Under the pieces are notes generated by a model, which had not been told where the DNA came from, made no database searches, and was given only the letters and a program-made list of their open reading frames with translations. 64,000 nt of DNA from Rugamonas apoptosis (lineage in GTDB: Bacteria; Pseudomonadota; Gammaproteobacteria; Burkholderiales; Burkholderiaceae_D). The stretch is taken from positions 1-64,000 of the forward strand of contig NZ_JACEZU010000009.1 of NCBI RefSeq assembly GCF_014042355.1. The letters are read 5' to 3'. The stretch's first letter is position 1. Every line of letters begins with the position of its first letter. This document shows positions 8,059 through 15,650 of the stretch, piece after piece. The translations under genes were made by a program, and so were the position numbers.

Positions 8059-9411
8059 CTAGTGGCTGGCGGCAGGCATACCTTCTGGCGCGGCGCCCTC
8101 TACCACCGCAGGGCGTTCCATCAGCCACAGCATGATGGCCGACAGCAGGGCCGGCACGGCCGCCACGGCGAAGATGGTGCTGTTGGGCCAATTCATGCGG
8201 ATCAACTCGCCACCGAGCACGGGGCCGATGATGGAGCCGATGCGGCCCACGCCCAGGCTCCAGCCTATGCCTGTCGAACGCAAGGTGGTCGGGTAGTAGC
8301 TGCCGGCCAGCGCGTTGACGGCCGGTTGCCCGCCGACGATGCAGAAGCCCGCCACCAGGATACTGGCGAACAGGAACAGCAGCGACGCTTCCGGACGGCC
8401 GATCAGCACGATCGCCACGGCCGCCACCAGGAAGCAGGGAATCAGCACACGGCGGAAGCTGGAGCGGTCGATCAACTGGCCCATGACCAGGGTGCCGATG
8501 GTGCCGCCGATGGGCAGCACGGTGCCCGCCAATACCGCCATGCTGGTCGACAGTCCGGCACCCTTGATGATGGTAGGCAGCCAGTTGGACAGGAAGTACA
8601 GGTTCAGCAGGTTGAGGAAGTTGACCAGCCAAAGCAGTGTGGTGGTCCAGGCCCGGCCCTCGCGGAACAGCGCCAGCACGGAACCGCCCTTTTGCGGCGC
8701 TTCCTGCACCAGATAGCGGCTGCCGGCGCCGGCCACCACGGTCGGATCAATGGCGCGCAGCCACTGCGCCACCTTGTCCGTGCGCCGTCCGCGCAGCACC
8801 AGGAATTGCATGGACTCGGGCAGCAGCGGCAGCATCAGCAGGGCGATAACCAGCGGCGCCAGGCCGCCGATGTAGAACACGGCGCGCCAGCCGAACGCCG
8901 GAATCAGCGCGGCCGACACCAGGCCGCCGACCACGGCGCCCACGGTAAAGCCGCACGACACCAGCATCATCAGCGTCACGCGCTTGCGCGCCGGGCTGTA
9001 TTCGCCGGCCAGCGCCATCACATTGGGCATGATGGCGCCCAGGCCCAGGCCCGTGATGAAGCGCAGCACCTGCAACTGCTCCAGCGTGGTCGCCCACGGC
9101 GTGACCAGCATGCACACCGAAAAGAACAGCGTGGCGCCGATCAGCACCGGGCGGCGGCCAATCTTATCGGCCAGCACGCTGAACGCGAGCGAGCCGACCA
9201 GCATGCCCAGCAGGCCGGCACCGAACACCGGCCCCAGGGCCGCTTTGCTGACATGCCACTCCTGGATGATGGCCGGCGCCACATAGCCCATGGCCTGCAC
9301 GTCGAAGCCGTCCATCAGGATGCATAAGCCGCACAAGAGCAATACGCGTAGCTGGAACCCGCCGACCTGGTTGCGGTCGATGAGGGCCGGAATATCGATC
9401 TGACTTTCCAT
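8059..9411 (-). CDS. MFS importer of aromatic acids (AAHS type)
   Basis: Proton-coupled major facilitator of 450 residues with 12 predicted helices. The segment LCGLCILMDGFDVQAMGYVAPAI is typical of the aromatic acid:H+ symporter group, where the DGFD motif in helix 1 is needed for transport, and LADKIGRRPVL is the loop 2-3 signature. ATG 9411 is chosen because AAGGAG lies six bases upstream; a longer reading from 9471 adds 20 residues without a good ribosome binding site. Between the hydrolase and isomerase genes, it probably brings in the aromatic substrate of this cluster. The substrate is not identifiable; benzoate-like or hydroxybenzoate-like acids are usual for the group. Confidence 0.85.
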   Translation of the reverse strand: MESQIDIPALIDRNQVGGFQLRVLLLCGLCILMDGFDVQAMGYVAPAIIQEWHVSKAALGPVFGAGLLGMLVGSLAFSVLADKIGRRPVLIGATLFFSVCMLVTPWATTLEQLQVLRFITGLGLGAIMPNVMALAGEYSPARKRVTLMMLVSCGFTVGAVVGGLVSAALIPAFGWRAVFYIGGLAPLVIALLMLPLLPESMQFLVLRGRRTDKVAQWLRAIDPTVVAGAGSRYLVQEAPQKGGSVLALFREGRAWTTTLLWLVNFLNLLNLYFLSNWLPTIIKGAGLSTSMAVLAGTVLPIGGTIGTLVMGQLIDRSSFRRVLIPCFLVAAVAIVLIGRPEASLLFLFASILVAGFCIVGGQPAVNALAGSYYPTTLRSTGIGWSLGVGRIGSIIGPVLGGELIRMNWPNSTIFAVAAVPALLSAIMLWLMERPAVVEGAAPEGMPAASH

Positions 9412-9466
9412 GCTGTCTCCTTGTCTTTTATATTTTCTCGCGCCGGGTTGCGCCCCCGGCGCCGTC

Positions 9467-9507
9467 ATCAACCGCGTTCGCGGTCGTGTATCAACCGCGT
9501 TCGCGGT
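9467..9507. repeat. Short tandem duplication at the 3' end of the hydrolase gene
   Basis: ATCAACCGCGTTCGCGGT occurs at 9467-9484 and 9490-9507, a period of 23 bases. The right copy contains the stop and final codons (RERG) of the hydrolase gene; the left copy lies just beyond the stop. It looks like a small replication-slippage duplication of the gene end. Confidence 0.7.
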
Positions 9508-10513
9508 AGTGGGTCACCGTTTGCTCGATGGCGCCGAAGATGCTGGCGCCTTGCGCGTCGCGCATTTCGATGCGCACGCTGTCGCCGAACTTCAGGAAGC
9601 CCGTCTGCGGCTTGCCGCTCTCGATGGTTTCGTACATGCGCACTTCGGCCAGGCAGCAGTAACCGACGCCGCCGTTCTCGATGCTCGACCCATGCAGGTT
9701 GCCCTGCTTGTTGGACACGGTGCCCGAGCCGATGATGGTGCCGGCCGCCAGCTCGCGCGTGGCGGCGGCGTGCGCCACCAGCTGGGCGAAGTTGAAGGTC
9801 ATGTCCTCGCCCGCGTTGGGACGGCCGAACGGACGGTGGTTCAGTTCCACCAGCAGCGGCAGGTGCAGCTTGGTGTCGGCCCAGTGCGCGCCCAGTTCAT
9901 CGGGCGTGACGGCGACCGGCGAAAACGCGCTGGCCGCCTTGGACTGGAAGAAGCCGAAGCCCTTGGCCAGTTCGTTCGGGATCAGGTTGCGCAGCGAGAC
10001 GTCGTTGACGAGCATGACCAGCCGGATTGCCTTGGCGGCGTCGTCCGCGCTGGCGCCCATGGGCACATCGCCCGTGATGACGGCCACTTCGGCCTCCAGG
10101 TCAATGCCCCACTCCTCGCTGAGCGCGTAGATCGGATCGTGCGGGCCGATGAAGCTGTCCGAACCGCCCTGGTACATCAGCGGGTCGGTGTAGAACGAGG
10201 CTGGCACTTCCGCGTTGCGGGCCTTGCGCACCAGTTCCACGTGGTTGATGTAGGCCGAACCATCGGCCCACTGATAGGCGCGTGGCAGCGGCGAGTGGCA
10301 GCGCAACTGGTCGAACGGTTGCGCGTCCGCCAGGGCGCCGGCGTTGAGGGCGGCGTAGGTCTGTTCCAGGCGGGGCGCGGTGGCGTCCCAGTTGTCGAGC
10401 GCGTGCTGCAGGGTGGCGGCGATCTGGGGCACGGCCACGCAACGCGACAGGTCGCGGCTGACGATCACCAGGGCGCCATCACGGCTGCCGTTTTTCAGGG
10501 TGGCGAGTTTCAT
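9491..10513 (-). CDS. Fumarylacetoacetate hydrolase family protein
   Basis: Metal-dependent C-C bond hydrolase of 340 residues, expected to split fumarylacetoacetate or fumarylpyruvate into fumarate plus acetoacetate or pyruvate. The FAH core includes SFIGPHDPI, EWGIDLEAEVAVITGDVP (the acidic metal ligands), LVNDVSLRNLIPNELAKGFGFFQSK and GTIIGSGTVSNKQG. The start ATG 10513 shares one base with the stop of the VOC gene (TAATG), so the two are translationally coupled. Together with the isomerase gene it completes the last two steps of a ring-cleavage route that yields central metabolites. A homogentisate or gentisate dioxygenase of the usual type is not in this window. Confidence 0.88.
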   Translation of the reverse strand: MKLATLKNGSRDGALVIVSRDLSRCVAVPQIAATLQHALDNWDATAPRLEQTYAALNAGALADAQPFDQLRCHSPLPRAYQWADGSAYINHVELVRKARNAEVPASFYTDPLMYQGGSDSFIGPHDPIYALSEEWGIDLEAEVAVITGDVPMGASADDAAKAIRLVMLVNDVSLRNLIPNELAKGFGFFQSKAASAFSPVAVTPDELGAHWADTKLHLPLLVELNHRPFGRPNAGEDMTFNFAQLVAHAAATRELAAGTIIGSGTVSNKQGNLHGSSIENGGVGYCCLAEVRMYETIESGKPQTGFLKFGDSVRIEMRDAQGASIFGAIEQTVTHYRERG

Positions 10514-11055
10514 TATTGCTGGCCCTCCGCCTGCGGCGCGTGCATCCAGGCCGCGTGGCGTGGCGCCTTGCGCGTCTTCGACCATTCCTCCAGCATCTCC
10601 CACTTGACGTCGTCGAGCTGCTTGTACATTTCAGGCGTGCCCGTGTTGGCCGCCAGTTCCAGCCGGTGGCCGTTGGGGTCAAAGAAGTAGATCGACTTGA
10701 AGATGGTGTGGTTGATGGGGCCCAGCACGTCGATGCCAGCGGCCACCAGGCGCTCCTTGGCGGCCAGCAGTTCGTCCATGCTGGCCACTTCCAGCGCCAG
10801 GTGCTGCACCCAGGCCGGGGTGTTGCGGTCGCGGTCCATCGGCGCCTGGGTCGGCAGCTCGAAGAAGGCCAGCACGTTGCCATGGCCGGCGTCCAGGAAC
10901 ACATGCATGTACGGATCCGGCGCCTTAGTCGACGGCACTTCGTTCTCGGCGATGGCCAGCACGAAGTCCATGTTCAGGTGTTTGACGTACCACTCGACGG
11001 TCTGCTTGGCGTCGATACAGCGGTAGGCGACGTGGTGGATTTGCTTGATCTTCAT
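10513..11055 (-). CDS. VOC (glyoxalase/dioxygenase) superfamily protein
   Basis: A 180-residue vicinal-oxygen-chelate protein with two beta-alpha-beta-beta-beta modules. Candidate metal ligands are His in IHHVAYRC (residue 7 or 8), His in VQHLALEV and Glu in HRLELAANTG, the typical VOC spacing. It is the first gene of the cluster, with CGGAGACACAA before ATG 11055, and is coupled to the hydrolase. It could be the metal-dependent oxygenase that opens the ring, or a lyase or isomerase acting nearby. It is about half the length of classical two-domain extradiol dioxygenases, so the role is not settled. The VOC fold assignment is firm; the reaction is not. Confidence 0.8.
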   Translation of the reverse strand: MKIKQIHHVAYRCIDAKQTVEWYVKHLNMDFVLAIAENEVPSTKAPDPYMHVFLDAGHGNVLAFFELPTQAPMDRDRNTPAWVQHLALEVASMDELLAAKERLVAAGIDVLGPINHTIFKSIYFFDPNGHRLELAANTGTPEMYKQLDDVKWEMLEEWSKTRKAPRHAAWMHAPQAEGQQ

Positions 11056-11109
11056 TTGTGTCTCCGGTTAAGTCCTCATGCAGACCATTAGAATCCAGTT
11101 TCAGATATC

Positions 11110-11122
11110 ATACAAACGGTAT
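11110..11122. promoter_or_regulatory. Candidate LysR-type operator between divergent genes
   Basis: ATAC-N5-GTAT, an interrupted dyad, lies in the 94-base gap between the VOC gene and the divergent LysR gene, 55 bases before one start codon and 28 before the other. Divergent LysR regulators normally bind interrupted dyads in such gaps and control both promoters. The match is short, so this is a weak call. Confidence 0.35.
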
Positions 11123-11149
11123 TTTCCTGACTATTTATCAGATTTTCTT

Positions 11150-12064
11150 ATGAATCCTAGCCTGCGACAGATGCGCGCCCTGGTGGCCGTGGCCAAGACC
11201 GGCAGCTTCACGCTGGCCGCGGAATACCTGCATGTAACCCAATCCGCCCTGAGCGGCCAGATCAAGGAGCTGGAACAGGTGCTGGGCGTGACCGTGGTCG
11301 AGCGGACCACCCGCCGCGCCCAGCTGTCCGAACTGGGACGCGAGCTGTACCCGCTGTTCGACAAGATGCTGCAGGACCTGGACGGCGCCATGGCCGACAT
11401 CGCCAGCCGCAAGGCGCTCAACAAGGGCATGGTGCGGGTGGCGGCGCCACAGATGATGTCGTGCACCATGCTGCCGGAAGTGATCGCGGCGTACCGGGTT
11501 GCCCACCCCGAGATCCAGGTGCGGCTGGTGGACTGCCCGCTGGAGCAGGTGTCGGCCCGCGTATTCAGCGGCGAAGTCGATTTCGGCGTCGGCCCCGAGC
11601 GCGACCCCACGGCCGAGATCGACGCCGTGCAGTTGCTGGAAATGCCGTTCGTGCTGGTCTACCCGCCCGGCCACCCGCTCGAACAGCGCGAACGCGTGAC
11701 CTGGGCCGACGTGGGCGACTACCCTTTCATTTCGCTGCAAGGCCAGTTCACGGAACGGCTGCTGCGCGACATGCACGCCTCGTTCCGCGACATTTCGCTC
11801 AGTCCCTACAACGAGGTCACGTTCATGACGACGGCGCTGGCCATGGTCAGCGCGCGGCTGGGCATCACGGTCTGCCTGCCCTACGCGGCACCGATGGTCA
11901 AACTGTACGGACTGCAGATGCGCCAGCTGTACGAGCCGGAGCTGACGCGGCGCTTCTTCGTCTACACCAAGAACGCACGCGCGCTGTCGCCGGCGGCCGA
12001 CAGTTTCGCCGCCTTCCTGCACCAGTTCGTGGCCGCCCACGCATGGAACGTGACGCTGGATTGA
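11150..12064 (+). CDS. LysR-family transcriptional regulator of the aromatic cluster
   Basis: A 304-residue LysR regulator with the winged helix-turn-helix at residues 1-60 (LRQMRALVAVAKTGSFTLAA, then VTQSALSGQIKELEQVLG) and a periplasmic-binding-protein-like effector domain behind it. ATG 11150 places the helix-turn-helix at the usual distance from the N-terminus; an upstream in-frame ATG at 11078 would add 24 unusual residues. It is transcribed away from the VOC-FAH-MFS-MaiA genes and is the obvious candidate for their effector-dependent activator. The inducer is probably the aromatic acid or a ring-cleavage intermediate, which is inference from family behaviour. Confidence 0.85.
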   Translation: MNPSLRQMRALVAVAKTGSFTLAAEYLHVTQSALSGQIKELEQVLGVTVVERTTRRAQLSELGRELYPLFDKMLQDLDGAMADIASRKALNKGMVRVAAPQMMSCTMLPEVIAAYRVAHPEIQVRLVDCPLEQVSARVFSGEVDFGVGPERDPTAEIDAVQLLEMPFVLVYPPGHPLEQRERVTWADVGDYPFISLQGQFTERLLRDMHASFRDISLSPYNEVTFMTTALAMVSARLGITVCLPYAAPMVKLYGLQMRQLYEPELTRRFFVYTKNARALSPAADSFAAFLHQFVAAHAWNVTLD

Positions 12065-12158
12065 AGCGGTCCGGCTGCCGCCATCGCGTGAACCGCCCCA
12101 TCCGTCGCGGCCTGCAATCGCTGGCCCAATTGCGACAAAGTATATACATTTTATCTAT

Positions 12159-12187
12159 TTGTAACATTATTGCCGCAGGGATATACT
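12159..12187 (+). promoter_or_regulatory. Sigma-70-type promoter of the azoreductase gene
   Basis: TTGTAA (12159-12164) and TATACT (12182-12187) are separated by 17 bases, inside an AT-rich stretch unlike the GC-rich surroundings. A transcript would start near 12194, about 29 bases before ATG 12223. Confidence 0.6.
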
Positions 12188-12222
12188 ATGTGATGCTTTA
12201 CGCCAGTTGAAAAATATAACGA

Positions 12223-12819
12223 ATGAACATCCTCCAAATCGATACCTGCGCCCTCGGTGACAGCAACGGCTCACGCCAGTCCACGGCGGCCGTGGTCGCC
12301 AGGCTGTGCCCGGCGGAGCAGGCGCGCATCGTGTATCGCGACCTGGCTGCCGCCCCGCTGTCGCACATCAGCGGCCCGCTACTGCAAGTGCTACGCCAGC
12401 AATGGGACGACACCATCCCACTCAACGCCGAAGTAAGGGCCGAAGCCGCACTCAGCCAATCGCTGCTGCGCGAATTCCTGGACGCCGACCTGGTCGTGCT
12501 GGCCGCTCCCCTGTACAACTTCTCCATCCCGTCCGTGCTCAAGGCGTGGCTGGACCGGATCCTGCACCTGGCCCAAGCGCTGGGCGCCGATAAGCTTAAC
12601 GCGGCCATCAGCGGCAAGCGCCTGCTGCTGATCACCTCCTGCTGCAGCCCGGCCGCACCGCCCGTCCAGCAGGACATGATGATCGAGCACGAGCAACATC
12701 TGGCCCGCGTGTTCCGCCACATCGGCATCGCCCAGCCGGAATTCCTGCGCATCGCGACGGATGACGACGGCAAGCTGATGATGCCCGATACCTTACCCAC
12801 GCCCACGCTGGTGCCCTGA
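12223..12819 (+). CDS. FMN-dependent NADH-azoreductase family protein (AzoR-like, divergent)
   Basis: A 198-residue flavodoxin-fold NAD(P)H oxidoreductase of the AzoR/AcpD family, which reduces quinones and azo compounds with FMN. The PLYNFSIPSVLKAWLDRIL stretch matches the family flavin-binding PMYNF.IPS.LK.WID motif almost exactly, and the N-terminal ILQIDTCALGDSNGSRQS is the phosphate-binding start. It departs from typical AzoR in two places: the aromatic loop with RYT.NGP is missing between ILHLAQALG and GKRLLL, and the ITSRGG flavin loop reads ITSCCS. It may therefore bind FMN differently or act on other substrates. It stands alone behind its own promoter. Confidence 0.72.
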   Translation: MNILQIDTCALGDSNGSRQSTAAVVARLCPAEQARIVYRDLAAAPLSHISGPLLQVLRQQWDDTIPLNAEVRAEAALSQSLLREFLDADLVVLAAPLYNFSIPSVLKAWLDRILHLAQALGADKLNAAISGKRLLLITSCCSPAAPPVQQDMMIEHEQHLARVFRHIGIAQPEFLRIATDDDGKLMMPDTLPTPTLVP

Positions 12820-12969
12820 GCCTGGCTGCGGGCTGGCCGCTGGTCGCTGGTCGCTGGTCACTGGCGCCTTTTGGCTCCCATATTGCAGGACGCAAGCATG
12901 CGTGTCCGTCCTATAATGCACAGGTGCCGGCCCGATGTCGCCGGTTTGTCACCTGAACTATTACGCAAC

Positions 12970-13548
12970 ATGACTGCCAATACCATCGCCGTCAACGAGA
13001 AGATGGACAAGTTCGACGGCTGCCACAGCGTCTGGCTGTTCGGCTACGGCTCGCTGATCTACAAGGCCGACTTCCCCTACCTTGAGCGCCGCCCAGCCAG
13101 TATCGCGAACTGGACGCGCCGCTTCTGGCAAGGTTCACACGACCACCGCGGCACGCCGGAAGCACCGGGCCGCGTGGTGACGCTGATCCGCGAAGCCGGC
13201 GCCATCTGCCACGGCATGGCCTACCTGATCACCCCCGACGTGTTCGGCCACCTCGACCACCGCGAGAAGAACGGCTACCTGCGCCTGGCCATCCCCATCC
13301 AATTCGACGATGGCCGCAGCGAGGAAGGCCTGGTCTACATCGCCACGGAAGACAACACGGCCTTCCTCGGCGCCGCCTCCGAACAGGAAATCGCACGCCA
13401 CATCGCCCGCTCGTCCGGCCCCAGCGGCCCCAACAGCGACTATCTGAACCACCTGGCCGCCGCCCTGCGCGAACTGGGCCAGCATGACCAGCATGTGTTC
13501 GCCATCGAACGCCACCTGGCCGAACTGAACGGCAGCCCGACGAGCTGA
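12970..13548 (+). CDS. ChaC-like gamma-glutamylcyclotransferase
   Basis: A 192-residue protein of the ChaC family, which releases 5-oxoproline from gamma-glutamyl compounds such as glutathione. The substrate-binding loop VWLFGYGSLIY (residues 21-31) and the acidic residue in LDHREKNGYLR (Glu99) are in the expected positions. An open frame runs back to 12871, but TATAAT at 12912-12917 looks like the -10 element of this gene and would lie inside such a reading, so ATG 12970 is preferred. The ribosome binding site is poor. Three tandem copies of GCTGGTC (12839-12859) lie just before the promoter. The C-terminus is intact (AIERHLAEL). Confidence 0.8.
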   Translation: MTANTIAVNEKMDKFDGCHSVWLFGYGSLIYKADFPYLERRPASIANWTRRFWQGSHDHRGTPEAPGRVVTLIREAGAICHGMAYLITPDVFGHLDHREKNGYLRLAIPIQFDDGRSEEGLVYIATEDNTAFLGAASEQEIARHIARSSGPSGPNSDYLNHLAAALRELGQHDQHVFAIERHLAELNGSPTS

Positions 13549-13659
13549 ACAGCACCAAAACCTAAACCGAAGCCAACGCCAAAGCCAACACCAACGTCGA
13601 CGCTGACGCCTGCCCTGCCGACGGCCCCAGCCATTACCCTCCGTACGCGCCCAGCGCCA

Positions 13660-14823
13660 TCAGCCAAATAAATCCAGCTGCCCCTCACCGTTCCCGTTGG
13701 CGCGCGCGCCCAGCGGGGGAATCACCAGCGGCCGGCGGAACTGGCTGGCATCCAGTTGATGAAAACGTCCCCCGTGGCCGGCCAGCCCCAGCCGCGCGGC
13801 CGCGATCCGGAAGCGCTGCCGTATCATTTCCGCCCACACGCCCTCGCCCTTCATGCGGGTGGCGAAATCGCTGTCGTAGTCTTTGCCGCCGCGCATTTCC
13901 CGCACCCGGTTCATCACGCGCTGGGCCCGCTCCGGAAAGTGGGCCTGCAACCACTGCTGGAACAGCGGGTTGACTTCCCACGGCAGGCGCAGCACGACGT
14001 AGTGGGCCGAGCTGGCGCCCGCCTCGTGCACGGCCTCCAGCAAGCGTTCGATCTCCGGTTCCGTGATGAAGGGGATGATGGGCGAGATGCTCACCCCCAC
14101 CGGTATGCCCGCCTCTGCCAGCGTGCGGATGGTGCGCAGCCGGCGCGCGGGCGCGGCCGCGCGCGGCTCCAGCGTACGCGCGATGGCCGGGTCCAGCGTG
14201 GTGACGGTGATGGCCACGGCCGCCTGCTGCTTGGCCGCCATTGCGGCAAGAATATCGATGTCGCGCTCGATCAGGGCCGACTTGGTGATCAGGCCGACGG
14301 GGTGCTCACACTCCTGCAACACTTCCAGCACGCGGCGCGTGATGCGCAGCTCGCGCTCGCAAGGCTGGTAGGCGTCCGTGTTGACGCCCAGCGCGATCGA
14401 TTCCGGCACGTAGGACGCCTTGGCCAGCTCCCGCCGCAGCACTTCGGGCGCATTGACCTTGGCGAAAATCTTGCTCTCGAAATCCAGCCCCGGCGACAAG
14501 CCCTGGTAACTGTGGGTGGGCCGCGCGTAGCAATAGATGCAGCCGTGCTCGCAGCCCCGGTAGGGATTGAGCGACACGCTGAAAGGCAGATCAGGCGAGG
14601 CATTGCGGCTCAGGATGCTGCGGGCCTGCTCGTGCGTCACCTGCGTTTTCCAGCCGCGCGCTTCCTGTCCCCCTTCCTCGTGCTCCCAGCCATCGTCGAA
14701 CGCCTCGCGCGCGTCGCGTTCAAAGCGGCCTTGCATGTTGCTGACGGCCCCGCGTCCCTTGGTCGCCCGCAGCGGCCGGGGCGGCAACATAACTTGCTGA
14801 AACTGTTCTTCCCCGTCGGACAT
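13660..14823 (-). CDS. PA0069-family radical SAM protein, probable DNA-damage gene
   Basis: A 387-residue radical SAM protein. The cluster-binding cysteines sit at 91, 95 and 98 in NPYRGCEHGCIYCYARP, the spacing seen in PA0069-type proteins, which are distantly related to spore photoproduct lyase. No reaction is established for the family. Two features point to DNA repair: a near-ideal LexA box 15-34 bases before ATG 14823, and a C-terminal GQLDLFG (QLDLF at 382-386) that fits the QL[S/D]LF motif by which repair and replication proteins bind the beta sliding clamp. AGGTG precedes the start. The gene stands alone; the 110-base gap beyond its stop holds only a low-complexity CCAA-rich stretch (13555-13600). 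Confidence 0.85.
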   Translation of the reverse strand: MSDGEEQFQQVMLPPRPLRATKGRGAVSNMQGRFERDAREAFDDGWEHEEGGQEARGWKTQVTHEQARSILSRNASPDLPFSVSLNPYRGCEHGCIYCYARPTHSYQGLSPGLDFESKIFAKVNAPEVLRRELAKASYVPESIALGVNTDAYQPCERELRITRRVLEVLQECEHPVGLITKSALIERDIDILAAMAAKQQAAVAITVTTLDPAIARTLEPRAAAPARRLRTIRTLAEAGIPVGVSISPIIPFITEPEIERLLEAVHEAGASSAHYVVLRLPWEVNPLFQQWLQAHFPERAQRVMNRVREMRGGKDYDSDFATRMKGEGVWAEMIRQRFRIAAARLGLAGHGGRFHQLDASQFRRPLVIPPLGARANGNGEGQLDLFG

Positions 14824-14837
14824 GGTGCACCTGAAAA

Positions 14838-14857
14838 TACTGTATATTTAAACAGTA
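14838..14857 (-). promoter_or_regulatory. LexA (SOS) box of the radical SAM gene
   Basis: CTGT (14840-14843), eight A/T bases and ACAG (14852-14855) give the canonical CTGT-N8-ACAG operator. The arms extend to AATACTGT and ACAGTATT, a perfect 8-base inverted repeat. The box lies 15-34 bases before the start codon, where it would cover the promoter or transcription start. SOS induction is inferred from the site. Confidence 0.85.
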
Positions 14858-15029
14858 TTTTAGGCACATGCGGCCGCAATAGCAAGCCGGATTTGATCCC
14901 TGTCTCTGCAGTTACGGCCCGCAAGCTGGTATCATGCGAACAAACTTGGGGAGATGTCATCCCCACGCCGCGCGCGCGGAATGCCGCGCCGGCGGGCCTG
15001 TAGCGCCCCTGCCCCACCCAATAACTGAT

Positions 15030-15061
15030 CAGGATGCCGCCCGGAGCATGGCGGCGCCCTG
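15030..15061 (+). other. Stem-loop in the leader of the DUF2760-Hsp70 operon
   Basis: CAGG (15030-15033) and GCCGCC (15036-15041) pair with GGCGGC (15050-15055) and CCTG (15058-15061) around an 8-base loop with a 2x2 internal loop. It ends 22 bases before ATG 15084. There is no U-run, so it is not an intrinsic terminator. It may affect translation or stability of the mRNA, or be incidental in GC-rich DNA. Confidence 0.4.
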
Positions 15062-15083
15062 AGTTACCTTACGCGAGTACCCC

Positions 15084-15650
15084 ATGACACAACCTACACC
15101 TGTCAAAGCATTGTCGTTCTGGAACCGGCTGCCGCTGGCCTTCAGCGCCTTCGTCAATACGCTGTCGGATGCCGCCTACGCCAGCCGCCTGCAACGCATG
15201 AATGACGCCGCCACTTATCCGCCGGCCCCGGTAACGGCGCCCGCACCTGCGCCCACGCCGCTGCGCGTGGCCACGCCCGACGCTGCCCTGCAGTTGCTGA
15301 GCCTGCTGCAACGGGAAGCGCGCCTGATCGACTTCACCCAGGAAAACCTGAGCGCCTACGCCGACGCCGACATCGGCGCCGCCGCCCGCGTGGTACATGA
15401 AGGCTGCGGCAAGGTGCTGCGCGAACACTTCCACATCGAACCGGTGCGCACGGAAGCCGAAGGCAGCCGCGTGGTGCTGGAGGAAGGCTTCGACGCGGGC
15501 GCCGTGCGCCTGACCGGCAACGTGGTCGGCAAGGCGCCGTTCCGCGGTACGCTGAGCCACCGCGGCTGGCGCGCCACCAATGTGCTGCTGCCGAAACTGG
15601 CCGAAGCGCACGACGCCAGCGTGCTGGCCCCGGCGGAGGTGGAATTATGA
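15084..15650 (+). CDS. DUF2760 domain protein, first gene of an Hsp70 operon
   Basis: A 188-residue protein recognised as DUF2760 by its C-terminal half, from ALQLLSLLQREARLIDFTQENLSAY to LSHRGWRATNVLLPKL. The N-terminus has an amphipathic stretch (FWNRLPLAFSAFVNTL) and a Pro/Ala linker at about residues 47-62. No biochemical function is known. Its stop overlaps the start of the first Hsp70 gene (ATGA, preceded by GGAGG), so it is translationally coupled to it. The constant pairing suggests a partner or specificity factor for these unusual Hsp70 proteins, which is inference from gene order. Confidence 0.8.
   Translation: MTQPTPVKALSFWNRLPLAFSAFVNTLSDAAYASRLQRMNDAATYPPAPVTAPAPAPTPLRVATPDAALQLLSLLQREARLIDFTQENLSAYADADIGAAARVVHEGCGKVLREHFHIEPVRTEAEGSRVVLEEGFDAGAVRLTGNVVGKAPFRGTLSHRGWRATNVLLPKLAEAHDASVLAPAEVEL

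Noticed and set aside
7897..9327. Open frame of 476 residues on the plus strand, rich in His and Gln
   Set aside because: It is antisense to the AAHS importer gene and typical of mirror frames in high-GC DNA. There is no ribosome binding site and no family pattern.
13555..13600. CCAAAGCCAACRCC-like short repeats, considered as a CRISPR or minisatellite
   Set aside because: The units are 6-12 bases, degenerate and without spacers of constant length. This is simple low-complexity DNA. No CRISPR array was seen anywhere in the window.
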